64,000 bases of DNA from Gammaproteobacteria bacterium (GCA_029880855.1 JAOUNS010000001.1:186001-250000); one strand, 5' to 3'; numbered from the stretch's first letter, positions 55,188 to 64,000 are shown. Translations and numbers: made by a program. Notes: generated by a model from the letters alone, not told the origin.

Positions 55188-55850
55188 ATGCAACGTATCC
55201 CCGAACCCGAACTGATGAATGAGCCGGCCCAGGTACTGGCTTATGCCCATGCCGATTTTGCCATCCCCCATCAGTATTTTATTGATCTCTTCCGTGATCG
55301 GTTTCCCGATCTGTCGGTTAAGTGCGAGGTGCTGGATCTGGGCTGCGGACCCGGCGACATAACACGCCGGTTTGCGACCGCTTACCCACATGCCGTGCTG
55401 CATGGTGTGGATGGCGCACCCAATATGCTGGCTGAGGCGGAACGTCTGAACCGGCAAGCGCAACTGGCAAATAGAATTCACCTCATCGAAGGCCGGCTGC
55501 CGCAACTGGATTTGCCTCCGCAACATTATCAGCTGGTGATCAACAACAGTCTGTTACACCACTTGCCTGATCCCTTTGTGCTGTGGGACAGTCTGCGCCG
55601 GTATGCCAAACCCTGTGCCGACATCTTTATTATGGATCTGATGCGTCCCGCCTCCACGGTTATGGCACAGCAACTGGTGGAAAAATATGCCGCCGGCGAG
55701 CCGGCCATTCTGCAACAGGACTTTTACCATTCCCTGTGCGCCGCCTTTACCCCGGAAGAGCTGCAGGTCCAGTTGGATGAAGCCGCCTTGTCCGGATTGC
55801 AATTGGAAGTGGTGTCGGATCGGCATATCATTATTTACGGCAGCCTTTAA
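55188..55850 (+). CDS. Class I SAM-dependent methyltransferase
   Basis: This 220-residue protein has motif I VLDLGCGPGDITRRF, acidic motif II HGVDGAPNML, and the later NNSLLHHLPDPFVLWDSL typical of small-molecule methyltransferases (Methyltransf_11/25 type). No membrane segment. It precedes a CoA-binding protein by 20 bases, so the two may be co-transcribed. The acceptor cannot be named from sequence. Confidence 0.85.
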   Translation: MQRIPEPELMNEPAQVLAYAHADFAIPHQYFIDLFRDRFPDLSVKCEVLDLGCGPGDITRRFATAYPHAVLHGVDGAPNMLAEAERLNRQAQLANRIHLIEGRLPQLDLPPQHYQLVINNSLLHHLPDPFVLWDSLRRYAKPCADIFIMDLMRPASTVMAQQLVEKYAAGEPAILQQDFYHSLCAAFTPEELQVQLDEAALSGLQLEVVSDRHIIIYGSL

Positions 55851-55870
55851 ACCTGACACGGATAAAACCC

Positions 55871-56299
55871 ATGACCTCATACCCCAACCCACCTGACGAA
55901 GAGATAAAAGCATTGCTGCAACGGATTAAACACATTGCGGTGGTCGGTCTCTCCCCCAAACCGGATCGCCCCAGCTACTTTGTCGCCCGGGCCCTGCTGG
56001 ACTGGGGTTATGCGGTCACCCCGGTGCGCCCGGCCACCGATGAGGTGCTTGGTCGCAAGGCATGGCCTGACCTGCAGGCGGTACCGGAGCCCATCGATCT
56101 GGTCGATATCTTTCTCAACCCTTCCCGAGTGGATGCGGTCGTCGACACCTGTATCGCGCTTGGCCTGCCTGCCCTCTGGCTGCAGGAAGGGGTGGTGAAT
56201 GAAACGGCAGCGCAGCGGGCCAGGGAGGCCGGGATCATGGTGGTGATGGATCGGTGCATCTATAAGGAACATCGCCGCCTGCTGGGCAGCCAGGATTAA
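55871..56299 (+). CDS. CoA-binding domain protein (YccU-like)
   Basis: The 142-residue protein is a single Rossmann-type CoA-binding domain: HIAVVGLSPKPDRPSYFVARALLDWGYAVTPVRP, then VDIFLNPSRVDAV, LWLQEGVVNE and the C-terminal VVMDRCIYKEHRRL. It is related to the N-terminal domain of ADP-forming acetyl-CoA synthetases but is free-standing, as in E. coli YccU. Function unknown. It is followed by a palindrome and by dapF. Confidence 0.9.
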   Translation: MTSYPNPPDEEIKALLQRIKHIAVVGLSPKPDRPSYFVARALLDWGYAVTPVRPATDEVLGRKAWPDLQAVPEPIDLVDIFLNPSRVDAVVDTCIALGLPALWLQEGVVNETAAQRAREAGIMVVMDRCIYKEHRRLLGSQD

Positions 56300-56310
56300 A
56301 ATGATCATTT
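56297..56310. promoter_or_regulatory. 14-bp palindrome upstream of dapF
   Basis: AAAATGATCATTTT is a perfect palindrome directly after the CoA-binding gene. A TAAAAT hexamer follows within 10 bases and could be a -10 element for dapF. It is a plausible operator but short and AT-rich, so it may be chance. Confidence 0.3.
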
Positions 56311-56362
56311 TCTTTTAAAATAGGTACTTGCAAAGATTTCTTAAACCGTTACTCTAAGTACT

Positions 56363-57193
56363 ATGGAATTCGATTTCAGCAAAATGCACGGCCTTGGGAA
56401 TGACTTTGTGGTCATTGATGCCGTGCGCCAATCCATCTCCCTGAGCCCGGATCAGATCCGCTTTTTGGCCGATCGCCGCTTTGGCGTCGGTTGCGATCAA
56501 GTCTTGTTGGTGGAGTCCGCTAATAGTCCTGACGTGGATTTTCGCTACCGCATTTTTAATGCCGATGGCGGCGAAGTGGAACAATGTGGCAACGGGGCCC
56601 GCTGCTTTGCTGTATTTGTCCGCCGCCAGGGGCTGACAGAGCAGGAGTATATCCGGGTTGAGACCAACAGCGGGCGTATCGGCCTGCAGGTGGAAAATGA
56701 CGGGCAGGTGACCGTTAATATGGGCGCGCCGCGCTTTGCCCCGGCCGATTTACCCTTCACCGCAACCCAACGCGAGACGATATATGGGTTGGATGTGGCC
56801 GGCGAAACACTGGAAATCAGTGCACTTTCGATGGGGAATCCCCACGCGGTGGTACTGGTGGACAATATCGATACCGCGCCGGTGGAAAAACTGGGACCGT
56901 TGATCGAACGCCATGCGCGCTTTCCAAAACGGGTCAATGCCGGATTTATGCAGGTCGTGGATCGCAGTCATGTCCGGCTGCGGGTTTACGAACGGGGTGC
57001 GGGCGAAACACTGGCCTGTGGCACCGGCGCCTGCGCCGCCATGGTCGCCGGCCGCACTCGCGGTCTGCTGGAAGAACAGGTCCGGGTCGATCTACCCGGC
57101 GGCAGCCTGCGGATCCGCTGGCAGGGTGAAGATGAACCGGTTTACATGACCGGACCGGCAACATTTGTTTTTGATGGAAGAATCAGCCTATGA
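56363..57193 (+). CDS. dapF: Diaminopimelate epimerase
   Basis: DapF interconverts LL- and meso-diaminopimelate for lysine and peptidoglycan. The 276-residue product shows both catalytic Cys motifs: [11 protein letters not shown] and [17 protein letters not shown], plus [13 protein letters not shown] at the start and [12 protein letters not shown]. Its stop overlaps the start of DUF484 (ATGA). The gene order dapF-DUF484-xerC is conserved in gammaproteobacteria. Confidence 0.97.
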   Translation: MEFDFSKMHGLGNDFVVIDAVRQSISLSPDQIRFLADRRFGVGCDQVLLVESANSPDVDFRYRIFNADGGEVEQCGNGARCFAVFVRRQGLTEQEYIRVETNSGRIGLQVENDGQVTVNMGAPRFAPADLPFTATQRETIYGLDVAGETLEISALSMGNPHAVVLVDNIDTAPVEKLGPLIERHARFPKRVNAGFMQVVDRSHVRLRVYERGAGETLACGTGACAAMVAGRTRGLLEEQVRVDLPGGSLRIRWQGEDEPVYMTGPATFVFDGRISL

Positions 57194-57915
57194 CGATGAA
57201 AACACAGACCAAAAAGAAAAAAATCGATGTCGATATGGAGCGCGATGTCGCAAATTATCTGATGCACAATCCCGATTTTTTTACACGACATGAAGATCTG
57301 CTGGGCCAACTTTCACTCAGCCATGCCAGCGGCAAGGCCATCTCACTCATCGAGCGACAGGTCGCGGTTCTGCGTGAGCAGAACACCAAACTTGATCGCA
57401 AACTGGGTAAACTCATCGAAAACGCCCGTTTCAATGAACAGCTGGTGGAACGCATCAACGCCCTGATCCTGGCCTTGCTTGACGCCCGTTCACTGGAGCA
57501 TGTGCTGGAGATTGTGGAAACCCGCCTGAGTCGGGACTTCGATGCGGATGCGGTTATCATTCGCCTGTTTAATACCGGCCATCCGGCCATGGCCGCCCAC
57601 CCGGATGTTATCAACTGGAGTGAGCCGGCCCTGGGGGCGTTTGAAAAGATCATTGCCGGTCGCCGCCCGATCTGCGGCAGCCTGCGACCCGGCCAGCTCG
57701 ATTCCCTGTTTAATGATGAAGCCGGTAATATCGGCTCAGCGGCCCTGATCCCCCTGATCGAAAATGATCACAGCACCACCTGCTATGGCATGCTGGCGAT
57801 CGGCAGCCATAATCACCAGCGTTTTCGCTCCGATATGGGTACGCTGTTCCTGAAGCAGCTGGGTGACATCATGGCGCGGGTATTGCGCCTGCATCTGGAG
57901 AAAAAGGAACAGTGA
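57190..57915 (+). CDS. DUF484 family protein (GAF-like)
   Basis: The 241-residue protein has an N-terminal helical part with [24 protein letters not shown] and [17 protein letters not shown], then a GAF-like domain ([36 protein letters not shown]-like end). The family is of unknown function and almost always sits between dapF and xerC. It overlaps both neighbours by four bases (ATGA and GTGA), so all three are translationally coupled. Confidence 0.93.
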   Translation: MTMKTQTKKKKIDVDMERDVANYLMHNPDFFTRHEDLLGQLSLSHASGKAISLIERQVAVLREQNTKLDRKLGKLIENARFNEQLVERINALILALLDARSLEHVLEIVETRLSRDFDADAVIIRLFNTGHPAMAAHPDVINWSEPALGAFEKIIAGRRPICGSLRPGQLDSLFNDEAGNIGSAALIPLIENDHSTTCYGMLAIGSHNHQRFRSDMGTLFLKQLGDIMARVLRLHLEKKEQ

Positions 57916-58826
57916 GTGACACGGCGCTCCTTGCCCCCTGGACAGAGCGCTTTCTTGATCGCCTGCGGTATGAACGCCGCCTGTCCAAACACACCATCCA
58001 GGCCTATCAACGAGATATCGCCTGCCTGGATCAATACCTGACCACGCAACAGGTCAGTCAACTCAAACACATTGATGAGTTTCACATCCGCGGCTTTATC
58101 GCCTGGCGGCATCGACAGGGACTGCAAAGTAAAAGTCTGCAACGCCAATTGGCGGCGGTGCGCAGTTTTTTCAATTTTCTGGTCAGAGAAGCGATACTCG
58201 GATACAACCCCGCGCAGGGCGTGCGACCACCCAAAGCACCGCGCAAGCTGCCCAAAACCCTGGACGTGGATCAAACCGGCAAACTGCTGGAGATAACCGG
58301 TGATGAACCGTTACAGGTACGTGATCGCGCCATTATGGAACTGTTTTACTCTTCCGGTCTGCGTCTATCGGAACTGACCGGCCTTGATCTGCCTGACATT
58401 GATCTGCACGAAGGAATTGTGCAAGTCACCGGCAAGGGTAACAAAACCCGTCGTGTACCGGTGGGTCGCAAAGCCATTGAGGCGTTGCAACAGTGGTTGA
58501 AAGTACGGCCGACATTTTTGCATGATGCTCAAACCGCCCTGTTCACCAATCAGCGCGGTCAACGTATCTCACCGCGCACCATTCAAAAACGTTTACATGA
58601 TCTTGCCATTCAGCAAGGACTGGATATTCATGTGCATCCACACATGTTGCGTCACTCCTTCGCCAGTCATATGCTGGAATCCAGTGGTGATCTAAGAGCC
58701 ATACAGGAACTGCTTGGTCACGCCGATATCAGTACCACCCAGATTTATACCCATCTTGATTTTCAACATCTGGCAAAGGTATATGATGCCGCACACCCGC
58801 GCGCCAAAAAGAAACAACCGGCATAA
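57912..58826 (+). CDS. xerC: Site-specific tyrosine recombinase XerC
   Basis: XerC, with XerD, resolves chromosome dimers at dif. The 304-residue product starts at GTG 57912, overlapping the DUF484 stop. Catalytic residues are complete: R151 (SGLRLSEL), K175 (GKGNKTR), H244 and R247 (HPHMLRHSFASH), H270 (LLGHADI) and Y279 (TTQIYTHL). The N-terminal SAM-like domain (TERFLDRLRYERRLS...) is typical. No dif site was identified in the window. It is the last gene of the dapF operon. Confidence 0.97.
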   Translation: MSDTALLAPWTERFLDRLRYERRLSKHTIQAYQRDIACLDQYLTTQQVSQLKHIDEFHIRGFIAWRHRQGLQSKSLQRQLAAVRSFFNFLVREAILGYNPAQGVRPPKAPRKLPKTLDVDQTGKLLEITGDEPLQVRDRAIMELFYSSGLRLSELTGLDLPDIDLHEGIVQVTGKGNKTRRVPVGRKAIEALQQWLKVRPTFLHDAQTALFTNQRGQRISPRTIQKRLHDLAIQQGLDIHVHPHMLRHSFASHMLESSGDLRAIQELLGHADISTTQIYTHLDFQHLAKVYDAAHPRAKKKQPA

Positions 58827-58865
58827 ACCCCACAACATTTCTGTTCGTTGAACCAGTAAACTCGC

Positions 58866-58904
58866 ATTCATTTTTGATTCATTCCCAATTCAGTCTGAAT
58901 TCAT
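58866..58904 (+). promoter_or_regulatory. Four direct repeats at 11-bp spacing (putative OmpR/PhoP-type operator)
   Basis: ATTCAT at 58866, ATTCAT at 58877, ATTCAG at 58888 and ATTCAT at 58899 each begin exactly 11 bases after the last, so all face the same side of the helix. A weak -10 (TAAGAT, 58915-58920) follows, while the place of the -35 (about 58892) has no consensus and is covered by the repeats. This is how OmpR/PhoB-family regulators bind and activate. The downstream gene is an outer-membrane barrel, and a PhoP-like regulator is encoded 2 kb away. Confidence 0.65.
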
Positions 58905-58953
58905 CACGCTCCAATAAGATGTTTTTACATCTTAAATAAAGGAGTATTCAAAA

Positions 58954-59466
58954 ATGCAACACGTATCATTATCCAAAACCTTGCTGGTTGCCTCTGCGCT
59001 GCTAATCAGCAGCGCCGCTTCTGCCGAAACTTATGTCGGCGGTGCGTTGGGACAATCCGGCGCTGATCTACCCGGCTATCAGGACGCCGATTCAATGAAA
59101 ATTTTCGGTGGTACCCGTTACGGTAACATGGGAATCGAGGCTACCTATATTGATTTCGGCCAATTCGACATAAACAGCAACAGCCATGCAGATGTTACAG
59201 GCATTGAATTATCCGCCGTCGCCTATATGCCGATCACAAATAATTTTGATCTGATGGGTAAAGTCGGATTGTTGGCCTGGAATGCCGATGTCACCTTTTC
59301 CGGTTCGCCAGTGCCTTCTGAAGATGATGTCGATTTGGCGCTGGGCATAGGCGCCCAATACAAGGTAACTGACAATATTGCAGTGCGTGCCGAGTATCAG
59401 CTGTTTAGCGATGTCAACGGCAGTGATGTCGACATGTTCTCAGCCGGTGTCAGTCTGCACTTCTAG
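58954..59466 (+). CDS. Small outer-membrane beta-barrel (OmpA/opacity-like)
   Basis: The 170-residue protein has a signal peptide (TLLVASALLISSAASA, cut before ETYVGG) and a mature chain of eight or so amphipathic strands: YVGGALGQSGADL, MGIEATYIDFG, GIELSAVAYMPI, FDLMGKVGLLAW, LALGIGAQYKV, IAVRAEYQLF and FSAGVSLHF. It ends in Phe, the Bam recognition signal. AAGGAG precedes the ATG. Its promoter region holds four 11-bp-phased repeats, so it is probably under two-component control. A hairpin lies after the stop. Confidence 0.82.
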   Translation: MQHVSLSKTLLVASALLISSAASAETYVGGALGQSGADLPGYQDADSMKIFGGTRYGNMGIEATYIDFGQFDINSNSHADVTGIELSAVAYMPITNNFDLMGKVGLLAWNADVTFSGSPVPSEDDVDLALGIGAQYKVTDNIAVRAEYQLFSDVNGSDVDMFSAGVSLHF

Positions 59467-59487
59467 TTCAACCATGCGGTAATGCAA

Positions 59488-59514
59488 TGAATGGCCGTAA
59501 GCTGCGGCCATTCA
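59488..59514. terminator. Hairpin between convergent barrel and histidine kinase genes
   Basis: TGAATGGCCG (59488-59497) pairs perfectly with CGGCCATTCA (59505-59514), loop of seven. No T-run follows on either strand, so it may end transcription of both genes only weakly or protect the 3' ends. Confidence 0.5.
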
Positions 59515-59525
59515 GCAACCATTCG

Positions 59526-60860
59526 TCAGGTCAGCGGCCAATCCACCGTAAACGCGGCGCCACCCTGTCGGCTTTGTGTCACGATGATCTCGCCATCATA
59601 GGCCTGGACGATTTCCCTGACTATCGACAAACCGATCCCCTGACCGGGCAAGGATTGATCCAGTCTGCCGCCTCGCGACAAAATGATTTCCACTTGATCG
59701 GCATCGACACCCGGACCATCGTCACTGACCGTCAGTTGCACCCGACCTTTTTCCCGTGTGGCGGAAACACAAACATATTGCCGGCAAAGTTTACAGGCAT
59801 TGTCCAGCAAATTGCCCATTACTTCCATCAGGTCACCTTCATCCACCCTGATGCGAAAATCGTCCGCAATGGAAACCTCAAACTGAATATCTTTCTCACG
59901 ATAAACTTTCTGCAATGCGCCAACCAGTTTCTGCGCTACAGGTTTGACATCAATGCGTTTCCGAACCGGCGATACACCGGCAGTTGCACCGCGCTGCAGC
60001 TGGTGCGCGATAATGTGATCCATGCGCTCAACCTGCTCCAGCAAGCCGGGGTAGATGGGATGATCCTTGATCTCGGCAAAGGCGCTGTTGAGTGTCGCCA
60101 AAGGGGTTTTTAAACTATGCGCCAGATCGGCCAGCGCATTTCGATAGCGTTTCAGTTGCTTGAAACCGGAATCCAGCAAACCGTTGATGTTTTCCGTCAG
60201 TCGCAGGATCTCTTTGGGATAATTGTCGGAAATTTTTTCCTGCTTGCCTTCCTCAATGGCATTCAACTCACCAATAACCCGGCGTAACGGTGATAACATC
60301 CAGAACAACAACACGACCTGTGCCGGCAGCAGGATACCGGCCAGAGCCAGCAACCAACCCCACAGGGTACGACGATAGGCGGCAATGGTATTATCAAAAT
60401 CGGTCAGGTCGATCATGATATTAAAAGTCAGCGGTACATAGTCATCCTTAACGAACCATTCCACCCCATTGCTGATCACATAAAAGGTTTTCCCTTTATA
60501 GAGTACCTTTTCCACCTCCTGTTCACGGATCTTCATGACCCGGGGTTTGGGCAGCTCGATACCCACAGAAGATAGTGAAGCCCACAACACCCGCTCCGAA
60601 CCATCCTGGACAAAGCCATACAATCCGGAACTGGGCAAACTGAACTGTGTCGCCAGCAGTTTCGGTGACATATCCACATCATCCAGATTGGGCACTTCCG
60701 CACTGGCCATTAACAGGGTCAACTGGGTGTTCAGATTGGAGCGAACATTTTTTTCGGTATTGATATAGAAGGCGCGATCCAGGGCAAAACCGGCCAGCAT
60801 CACGAAGCAAGTAAGCAGAAAACCGGTAACAATGATAATGCGCGAACGCAGCGAATTCAT
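59526..60860 (-). CDS. PhoQ-like sensor histidine kinase
   Basis: The 444-residue kinase has two membrane segments (about 8-28 and 168-188), a periplasmic sensor of about 140 residues, a HAMP-like linker, the dimerisation domain with phospho-His248 (LADLAHSLKTPL) and an ATP domain with N354 (GNLLDNACKL), DDGPGVD and GQGIGLSIV. The Lys in HSLKTPL and the overall layout match PhoQ. The sensor is not acidic enough to prove Mg2+ sensing. It starts three bases after the response regulator stop, a standard operon. Confidence 0.9.
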   Translation of the reverse strand: MNSLRSRIIIVTGFLLTCFVMLAGFALDRAFYINTEKNVRSNLNTQLTLLMASAEVPNLDDVDMSPKLLATQFSLPSSGLYGFVQDGSERVLWASLSSVGIELPKPRVMKIREQEVEKVLYKGKTFYVISNGVEWFVKDDYVPLTFNIMIDLTDFDNTIAAYRRTLWGWLLALAGILLPAQVVLLFWMLSPLRRVIGELNAIEEGKQEKISDNYPKEILRLTENINGLLDSGFKQLKRYRNALADLAHSLKTPLATLNSAFAEIKDHPIYPGLLEQVERMDHIIAHQLQRGATAGVSPVRKRIDVKPVAQKLVGALQKVYREKDIQFEVSIADDFRIRVDEGDLMEVMGNLLDNACKLCRQYVCVSATREKGRVQLTVSDDGPGVDADQVEIILSRGGRLDQSLPGQGIGLSIVREIVQAYDGEIIVTQSRQGGAAFTVDWPLT

Positions 60861-60863
60861 CGC

Positions 60864-61538
60864 TTAGTCACACAGTGTGAAGCGATAACCGCGACCGCGC
60901 AGAGTGGCAATCGGCTTGAGTGTATTGTCAGGATCGAGCTTCTTGCGGACACGCCCCATGATCACTTCGATCACATTGCTGTCACGCTCTTCATCATGGG
61001 GATAGAGATAATCGTTTAACTTATCTTTTGATATGACGGTATTGGCGTTGCGCATCAGGAATTCAACCAGTCGATATTCAAATGTGGTCAGTTCCACATT
61101 CTGTCCGTTGAGACTGACATGTTGACTGTTGAAATCAAGTTTGATTGGACCACACTCGATGGTCTCGTTGGTCTGGCCGCCGGCCCTGCGCAATAAAGCC
61201 TTTATCCGGGCCAGCAACTCTTCCATTTGAAACGGCTTGGCCAGATAGTCATCGGCACCGGACTCCAGCCCTTCCACCTTGTCCTGCCAGCGATCCCGCG
61301 CGGTAAGAATCAAAACCGGGATGGTGTAACCCTGTTGCCGCAGTTTTTTGATGACATCGATACCGGACATCCCCGGCAGACCGATGTCCACCACGGCCAG
61401 ATCAATCGGGTATTCCTGGGCGAAGAACAGCCCCTCATCACCATCACCCGTTTCATCCACCACGTAGCCCTGCTTGTGCAATTCGCGGGCAACCTGGTTG
61501 CGGATGTCTTCCTCGTCTTCAATTATCAATACGCGCAT
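60864..61538 (-). CDS. PhoP-like OmpR-family response regulator
   Basis: The product has 224 residues from ATG 61538 (MRVLIIEDEEDIRNQ). The receiver has E7-D8-E9, phospho-acceptor D51 (VVDIGLPG), T79 and K101 (YLAKPFQ). The winged-helix output domain ends with SNVIEVIMGRVRKKL and LRGRGYRF, the OmpR/PhoB signature. It binds direct repeats with 11-bp phasing as a class property; such repeats occur upstream of the barrel gene at 58954. It is co-transcribed with the kinase behind it. Confidence 0.93.
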   Translation of the reverse strand: MRVLIIEDEEDIRNQVARELHKQGYVVDETGDGDEGLFFAQEYPIDLAVVDIGLPGMSGIDVIKKLRQQGYTIPVLILTARDRWQDKVEGLESGADDYLAKPFQMEELLARIKALLRRAGGQTNETIECGPIKLDFNSQHVSLNGQNVELTTFEYRLVEFLMRNANTVISKDKLNDYLYPHDEERDSNVIEVIMGRVRKKLDPDNTLKPIATLRGRGYRFTLCD

Positions 61539-61565
61539 TTTTCGATCCTTCACACCCTGTCCATG

Positions 61566-61595
61566 ACTATACCGATCAACCGGATGTGCCTGCAA
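61566..61595 (-). promoter_or_regulatory. Possible promoter of the PhoPQ-like operon
   Basis: On the minus strand TTGCAG (61595-61590) and TATAGT (61571-61566) are 18 bases apart, with about 20 bases from the expected start site to the regulator's ATG at 61538. The -10 is good; the -35 is moderate. Confidence 0.45.
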
Positions 61596-61620
61596 AAACG
61601 AAACACATTTACCCTATCGA

Positions 61621-63930
61621 CTAGCCGGTGAGTTGTTCATCATCCCCTTCCTCGGCCGCTTCGGAGAATTTGCAATCCTGTTGCGGACAAACCTTTTCCG
61701 TACCGCGCCGCTTGGTGGTTTTCAGGGTCAGCATGGGGAAACCGCAATCCGGGCAGGCTTCGTTCACCGGCTGGTTCCAGACTGCATAGGTACAATCAGG
61801 ATATCTTTCGCAGGAGAAGAATATCTTGCCCCGACGTGATTTGCGTTTAAGCATGGTGCCCTGCTTGCACTCCGGACACTGCACGCCGGTATTTTCCGGT
61901 TTTTCCAGTGGCTCGATGTACTTGCAATCGGGATATCCGCTGCAACCAATGAACTTGCCGTATTTGCCATGTCGTACCAACAAGTCGGAATTGCATTCGG
62001 GACACTTGCGCCCTTCAATCAGCGCCTGGTCCTCATCATCCGAATCGGAATTGACGTTGCGCGTGTAATCGCACTCGGGATAATTGTTACAACCGATAAA
62101 GCGGCCGCGCCGCCCCAGACGAATCGCCAGATCACCGCCGCACTTGGGGCACTTTTCATCAATGGCTTCGTGGGTAACATCCTTGCGATCAACATTCTCT
62201 TCTTTCTCTGCCACCAGATCCTTAAAGGGCTGCCAGAACTTGCGCATCATCGGCACCCAGTCTTCCTCACCGCGCGAGATGGCATCCAGCTCATCTTCCA
62301 TATTGGCGGTAAAGTCATAGTCCACATATTGGGTGAAATGTTCGGTCAGGAACTTGTTAACAATGCGGCCTACATCGGTGGGGATAAAACGTTTTTTATC
62401 CATCTCGACATACTCGCGGGTTTGCAGGGTCGAGATGATCGACGCGTAGGTGGACGGGCGACCGATACCATGTTCTTCCAGTGATTTAACCAGACTGGCT
62501 TCTGTATAGCGGGGTGGCGGTTCGGTAAAGTGTTGCTCCGGTTTCAGTTTGAGCAAGGTGACTTCTTCCCCTTCCGTGAGCGGTGGCAACATCTTTTCAT
62601 CGTCATCATCCCCGCCCACTTTGCTGTCGTCGGTACCTTCCTGATAAATCGCGATAAAACCGGGCGAGACCAGCGTTGAACCATTGGCGCGAAAGATATG
62701 TTTATCACTCGCATAAAGGTCCACGGCCACCGTATCCAGCGTCGCATGGATCATTTGACAGGCAATGGTGCGCTTCCAGATCAGTTCATAGAGCCGGAAT
62801 TGATCCTTGCTTAAATGACTTTTGATGCCGTTGGGCTCATGATTGACGGATGTAGGCCGGATCGCTTCATGGGCTTCCTGGGCGTTTTTCGATTTGGTCT
62901 TGTAGACACGGGTTTCGTCCGGCAGATTGTCCGCGCCATAGCGCTGTTTGATAAATTCACGAATCTCCTGCACCGCCTCATCCGCCAGATTCAGCGAGTC
63001 AGTACGCATATAGGTGATCAGACCGACCGTTTCACCACCGAGATCGATACCTTCATATAATTGTTGCGCCACACTCATGGTCTTGCGCGCGGTAAAACCG
63101 AGCTTGCGCGCCGCTTCCTGTTGCATGGTGGAGGTCGTAAAAGGTGCAGCGGGATTGCGCTTGCGTTTTTTCTTGTCGACTTTGCCGACAGTTAATTTGC
63201 CCTTGGCGGCAGTGGCCAGGGTTTCCTCGGCCTGCCTGGCCGATTTTTCGTTTTTAATGGCGAACTGACTGAGCTTTTCACCATCCAGATGTGTCAGCTT
63301 GCACCCGAATTCAGCGCCTTCATTTTTCACATCCGCTTCGATTGTCCAGTATTCCCGCGCCTTGAATTTCTCGATCTCCAGCTCACGCTCAACAATAAGT
63401 CGCAGGGCGGGACTCTGCACTCGGCCGGCAGAGAGACCACGACGGATCTTCTTCCACAACAGGGGAGACAGGTTGAACCCCACCAGATAATCCAGCGCTC
63501 GGCGCGCCAATTGGGCATTGATCAGATCACGGGAGAGTTCATGGGAGTGTTCGATGGCTTCATTGACGGCACGTTTGGTGATTTCATGGAAGGTAACCCG
63601 ACCGACATGCTTGTCTTTTAAAATGCCGCGATCACTGAGTATCTCGTACAGGTGCCAGGAGATGGCTTCACCCTCGCGATCCGGGTCCGTCGCCAGATAG
63701 AGAGTATCGGCCTTCTTCATGGCCTTGGCGATGGCATCGACATGTTTCTCATTTTTTTCAATCAGCTGATACTTCATGGCAAAATCGTTGGCCGGGTCCA
63801 CCGCGCCTTCTTTCGGTAACAGATCGCGGACATGCCCATAGGATGCCAATACCTCGTAATCCTTGCCGAGATATTTTTTTATCGTCTTGGCCTTGGCCGG
63901 TGACTCAACGATGACCAGATTTTTTGCCAT
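61621..63930 (-). CDS. topA: DNA topoisomerase I
   Basis: TopA relaxes negatively supercoiled DNA. The 769-residue product has the TOPRIM domain (VIVESPAKAKTIKKYLG, ATDPDREGEAISWH), the active-site Tyr in TYMRTDS, RGLSAGRVQSPALRLI, and GIGRPSTYASII. The C-terminus has four zinc-finger-like units with CPKC, CPEC, CPEC and CPDC starts; the last is less regular. It is slightly shorter than E. coli TopA (865), which carries extra C-terminal ribbons. A minus-strand terminator upstream isolates it from the gene to its right. Confidence 0.97.
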   Translation of the reverse strand: MAKNLVIVESPAKAKTIKKYLGKDYEVLASYGHVRDLLPKEGAVDPANDFAMKYQLIEKNEKHVDAIAKAMKKADTLYLATDPDREGEAISWHLYEILSDRGILKDKHVGRVTFHEITKRAVNEAIEHSHELSRDLINAQLARRALDYLVGFNLSPLLWKKIRRGLSAGRVQSPALRLIVERELEIEKFKAREYWTIEADVKNEGAEFGCKLTHLDGEKLSQFAIKNEKSARQAEETLATAAKGKLTVGKVDKKKRKRNPAAPFTTSTMQQEAARKLGFTARKTMSVAQQLYEGIDLGGETVGLITYMRTDSLNLADEAVQEIREFIKQRYGADNLPDETRVYKTKSKNAQEAHEAIRPTSVNHEPNGIKSHLSKDQFRLYELIWKRTIACQMIHATLDTVAVDLYASDKHIFRANGSTLVSPGFIAIYQEGTDDSKVGGDDDDEKMLPPLTEGEEVTLLKLKPEQHFTEPPPRYTEASLVKSLEEHGIGRPSTYASIISTLQTREYVEMDKKRFIPTDVGRIVNKFLTEHFTQYVDYDFTANMEDELDAISRGEEDWVPMMRKFWQPFKDLVAEKEENVDRKDVTHEAIDEKCPKCGGDLAIRLGRRGRFIGCNNYPECDYTRNVNSDSDDEDQALIEGRKCPECNSDLLVRHGKYGKFIGCSGYPDCKYIEPLEKPENTGVQCPECKQGTMLKRKSRRGKIFFSCERYPDCTYAVWNQPVNEACPDCGFPMLTLKTTKRRGTEKVCPQQDCKFSEAAEEGDDEQLTG

Positions 63931-63958
63931 AGATTACCCTGTCCGTTTTCTGTCAATC

Positions 63959-63990
63959 CCAAAAAAGCAAATGCCCGCAGGTTGCGGGCA
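63959..63990 (-). terminator. Rho-independent terminator of a gene right of the window
   Basis: Reading the minus strand, TGCCCGCA (63990-63983), loop ACC, TGCGGGCA (63979-63972) is followed by TTTGCTTTTTT. It would end a minus-strand transcript entering from beyond 64000, just upstream of topA. Confidence 0.75.
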
Positions 63991-64000
63991 ATGAAAAATA

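Overview
The window reads as a chromosomal segment of a free-living gammaproteobacterium of moderate GC, probably near the Chromatiales / sulfur-oxidiser branch. That placement is inferred from conserved gene orders: pilU-pilT next to yggS-proC-yggT-yggU; argB-algC-dut-coaBC facing radC-rpmB-rpmG; slmA beside argB; pyrE beside a Crc/ExoIII-type gene; and dapF-DUF484-xerC. The same sets occur together in Pseudomonas and its relatives. No tRNA, rRNA, CRISPR array, transposase or phage gene was found.

Layout. 1-2.1 kb is a repeat-rich stretch: a secreted orphan running off the left edge, three copies of an intergenic repeat carrying a GTTCCCACGC palindrome, a truncated glyoxalase-like remnant and a second secreted orphan. 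2.1-8.3 kb is mostly a minus-strand envelope group: class 3 lipase, rhomboid protease, PAP2 protein, FemAB-like acyltransferase and a GNAT protein. 8.4-14.5 kb is a RimK-type glutamate-ligase region with an aspartoacylase-like hydrolase, two DTGA retropepsin-fold (RimB-like) proteins, a 7TM protein with an inactive transglutaminase domain and a CPA2 antiporter. 14.5-20.3 kb has zntB, pilU, pilT, yggS, proC, yggT and yggU.

20.5-34.1 kb is rich in signalling: a dynamin-like GTPase, a PhnD-like binding protein followed by a HAMP-PAS-GGDEF-EAL enzyme, a UreH-type membrane protein, ampG, a degenerate HD-GYP protein with a CheY-like receiver, rimO, two more single-domain receivers, a catalytically intact exonuclease III of the Crc type, and pyrE. 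34.1-44.0 kb is accessory: zinc-ribbon protein, orphans, PP2C phosphatase, M28 peptidase, DUF1232 protein, a signal peptidase I with a membrane extension, an App1-like lipoprotein, and a two-gene pair that joins an ODP-type diiron metallo-beta-lactamase-fold protein to a small protein resembling the tip of a chemoreceptor. 44.0-64.0 kb is core housekeeping (slmA, argB, long algC, dut, coaBC, radC, rpmBG, MscS channel, dapF, DUF484, xerC, a PhoPQ-like two-component system and topA) interrupted by two outer-membrane barrels.

The strongest leads for something undescribed are the ODP / chemoreceptor-tip pair at 40.9-42.2 kb and four ATTCAT/ATTCAG repeats spaced exactly 11 bp apart upstream of a small outer-membrane barrel at 58.9 kb. 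The RimK / retropepsin / 7TM / antiporter cluster and the PhnD-GGDEF-EAL pair follow. All identifications come from reading motifs; no database search was run. Start codons were moved downstream wherever signal peptides, ribosome-binding sites or gene overlaps made the longest frame unlikely.
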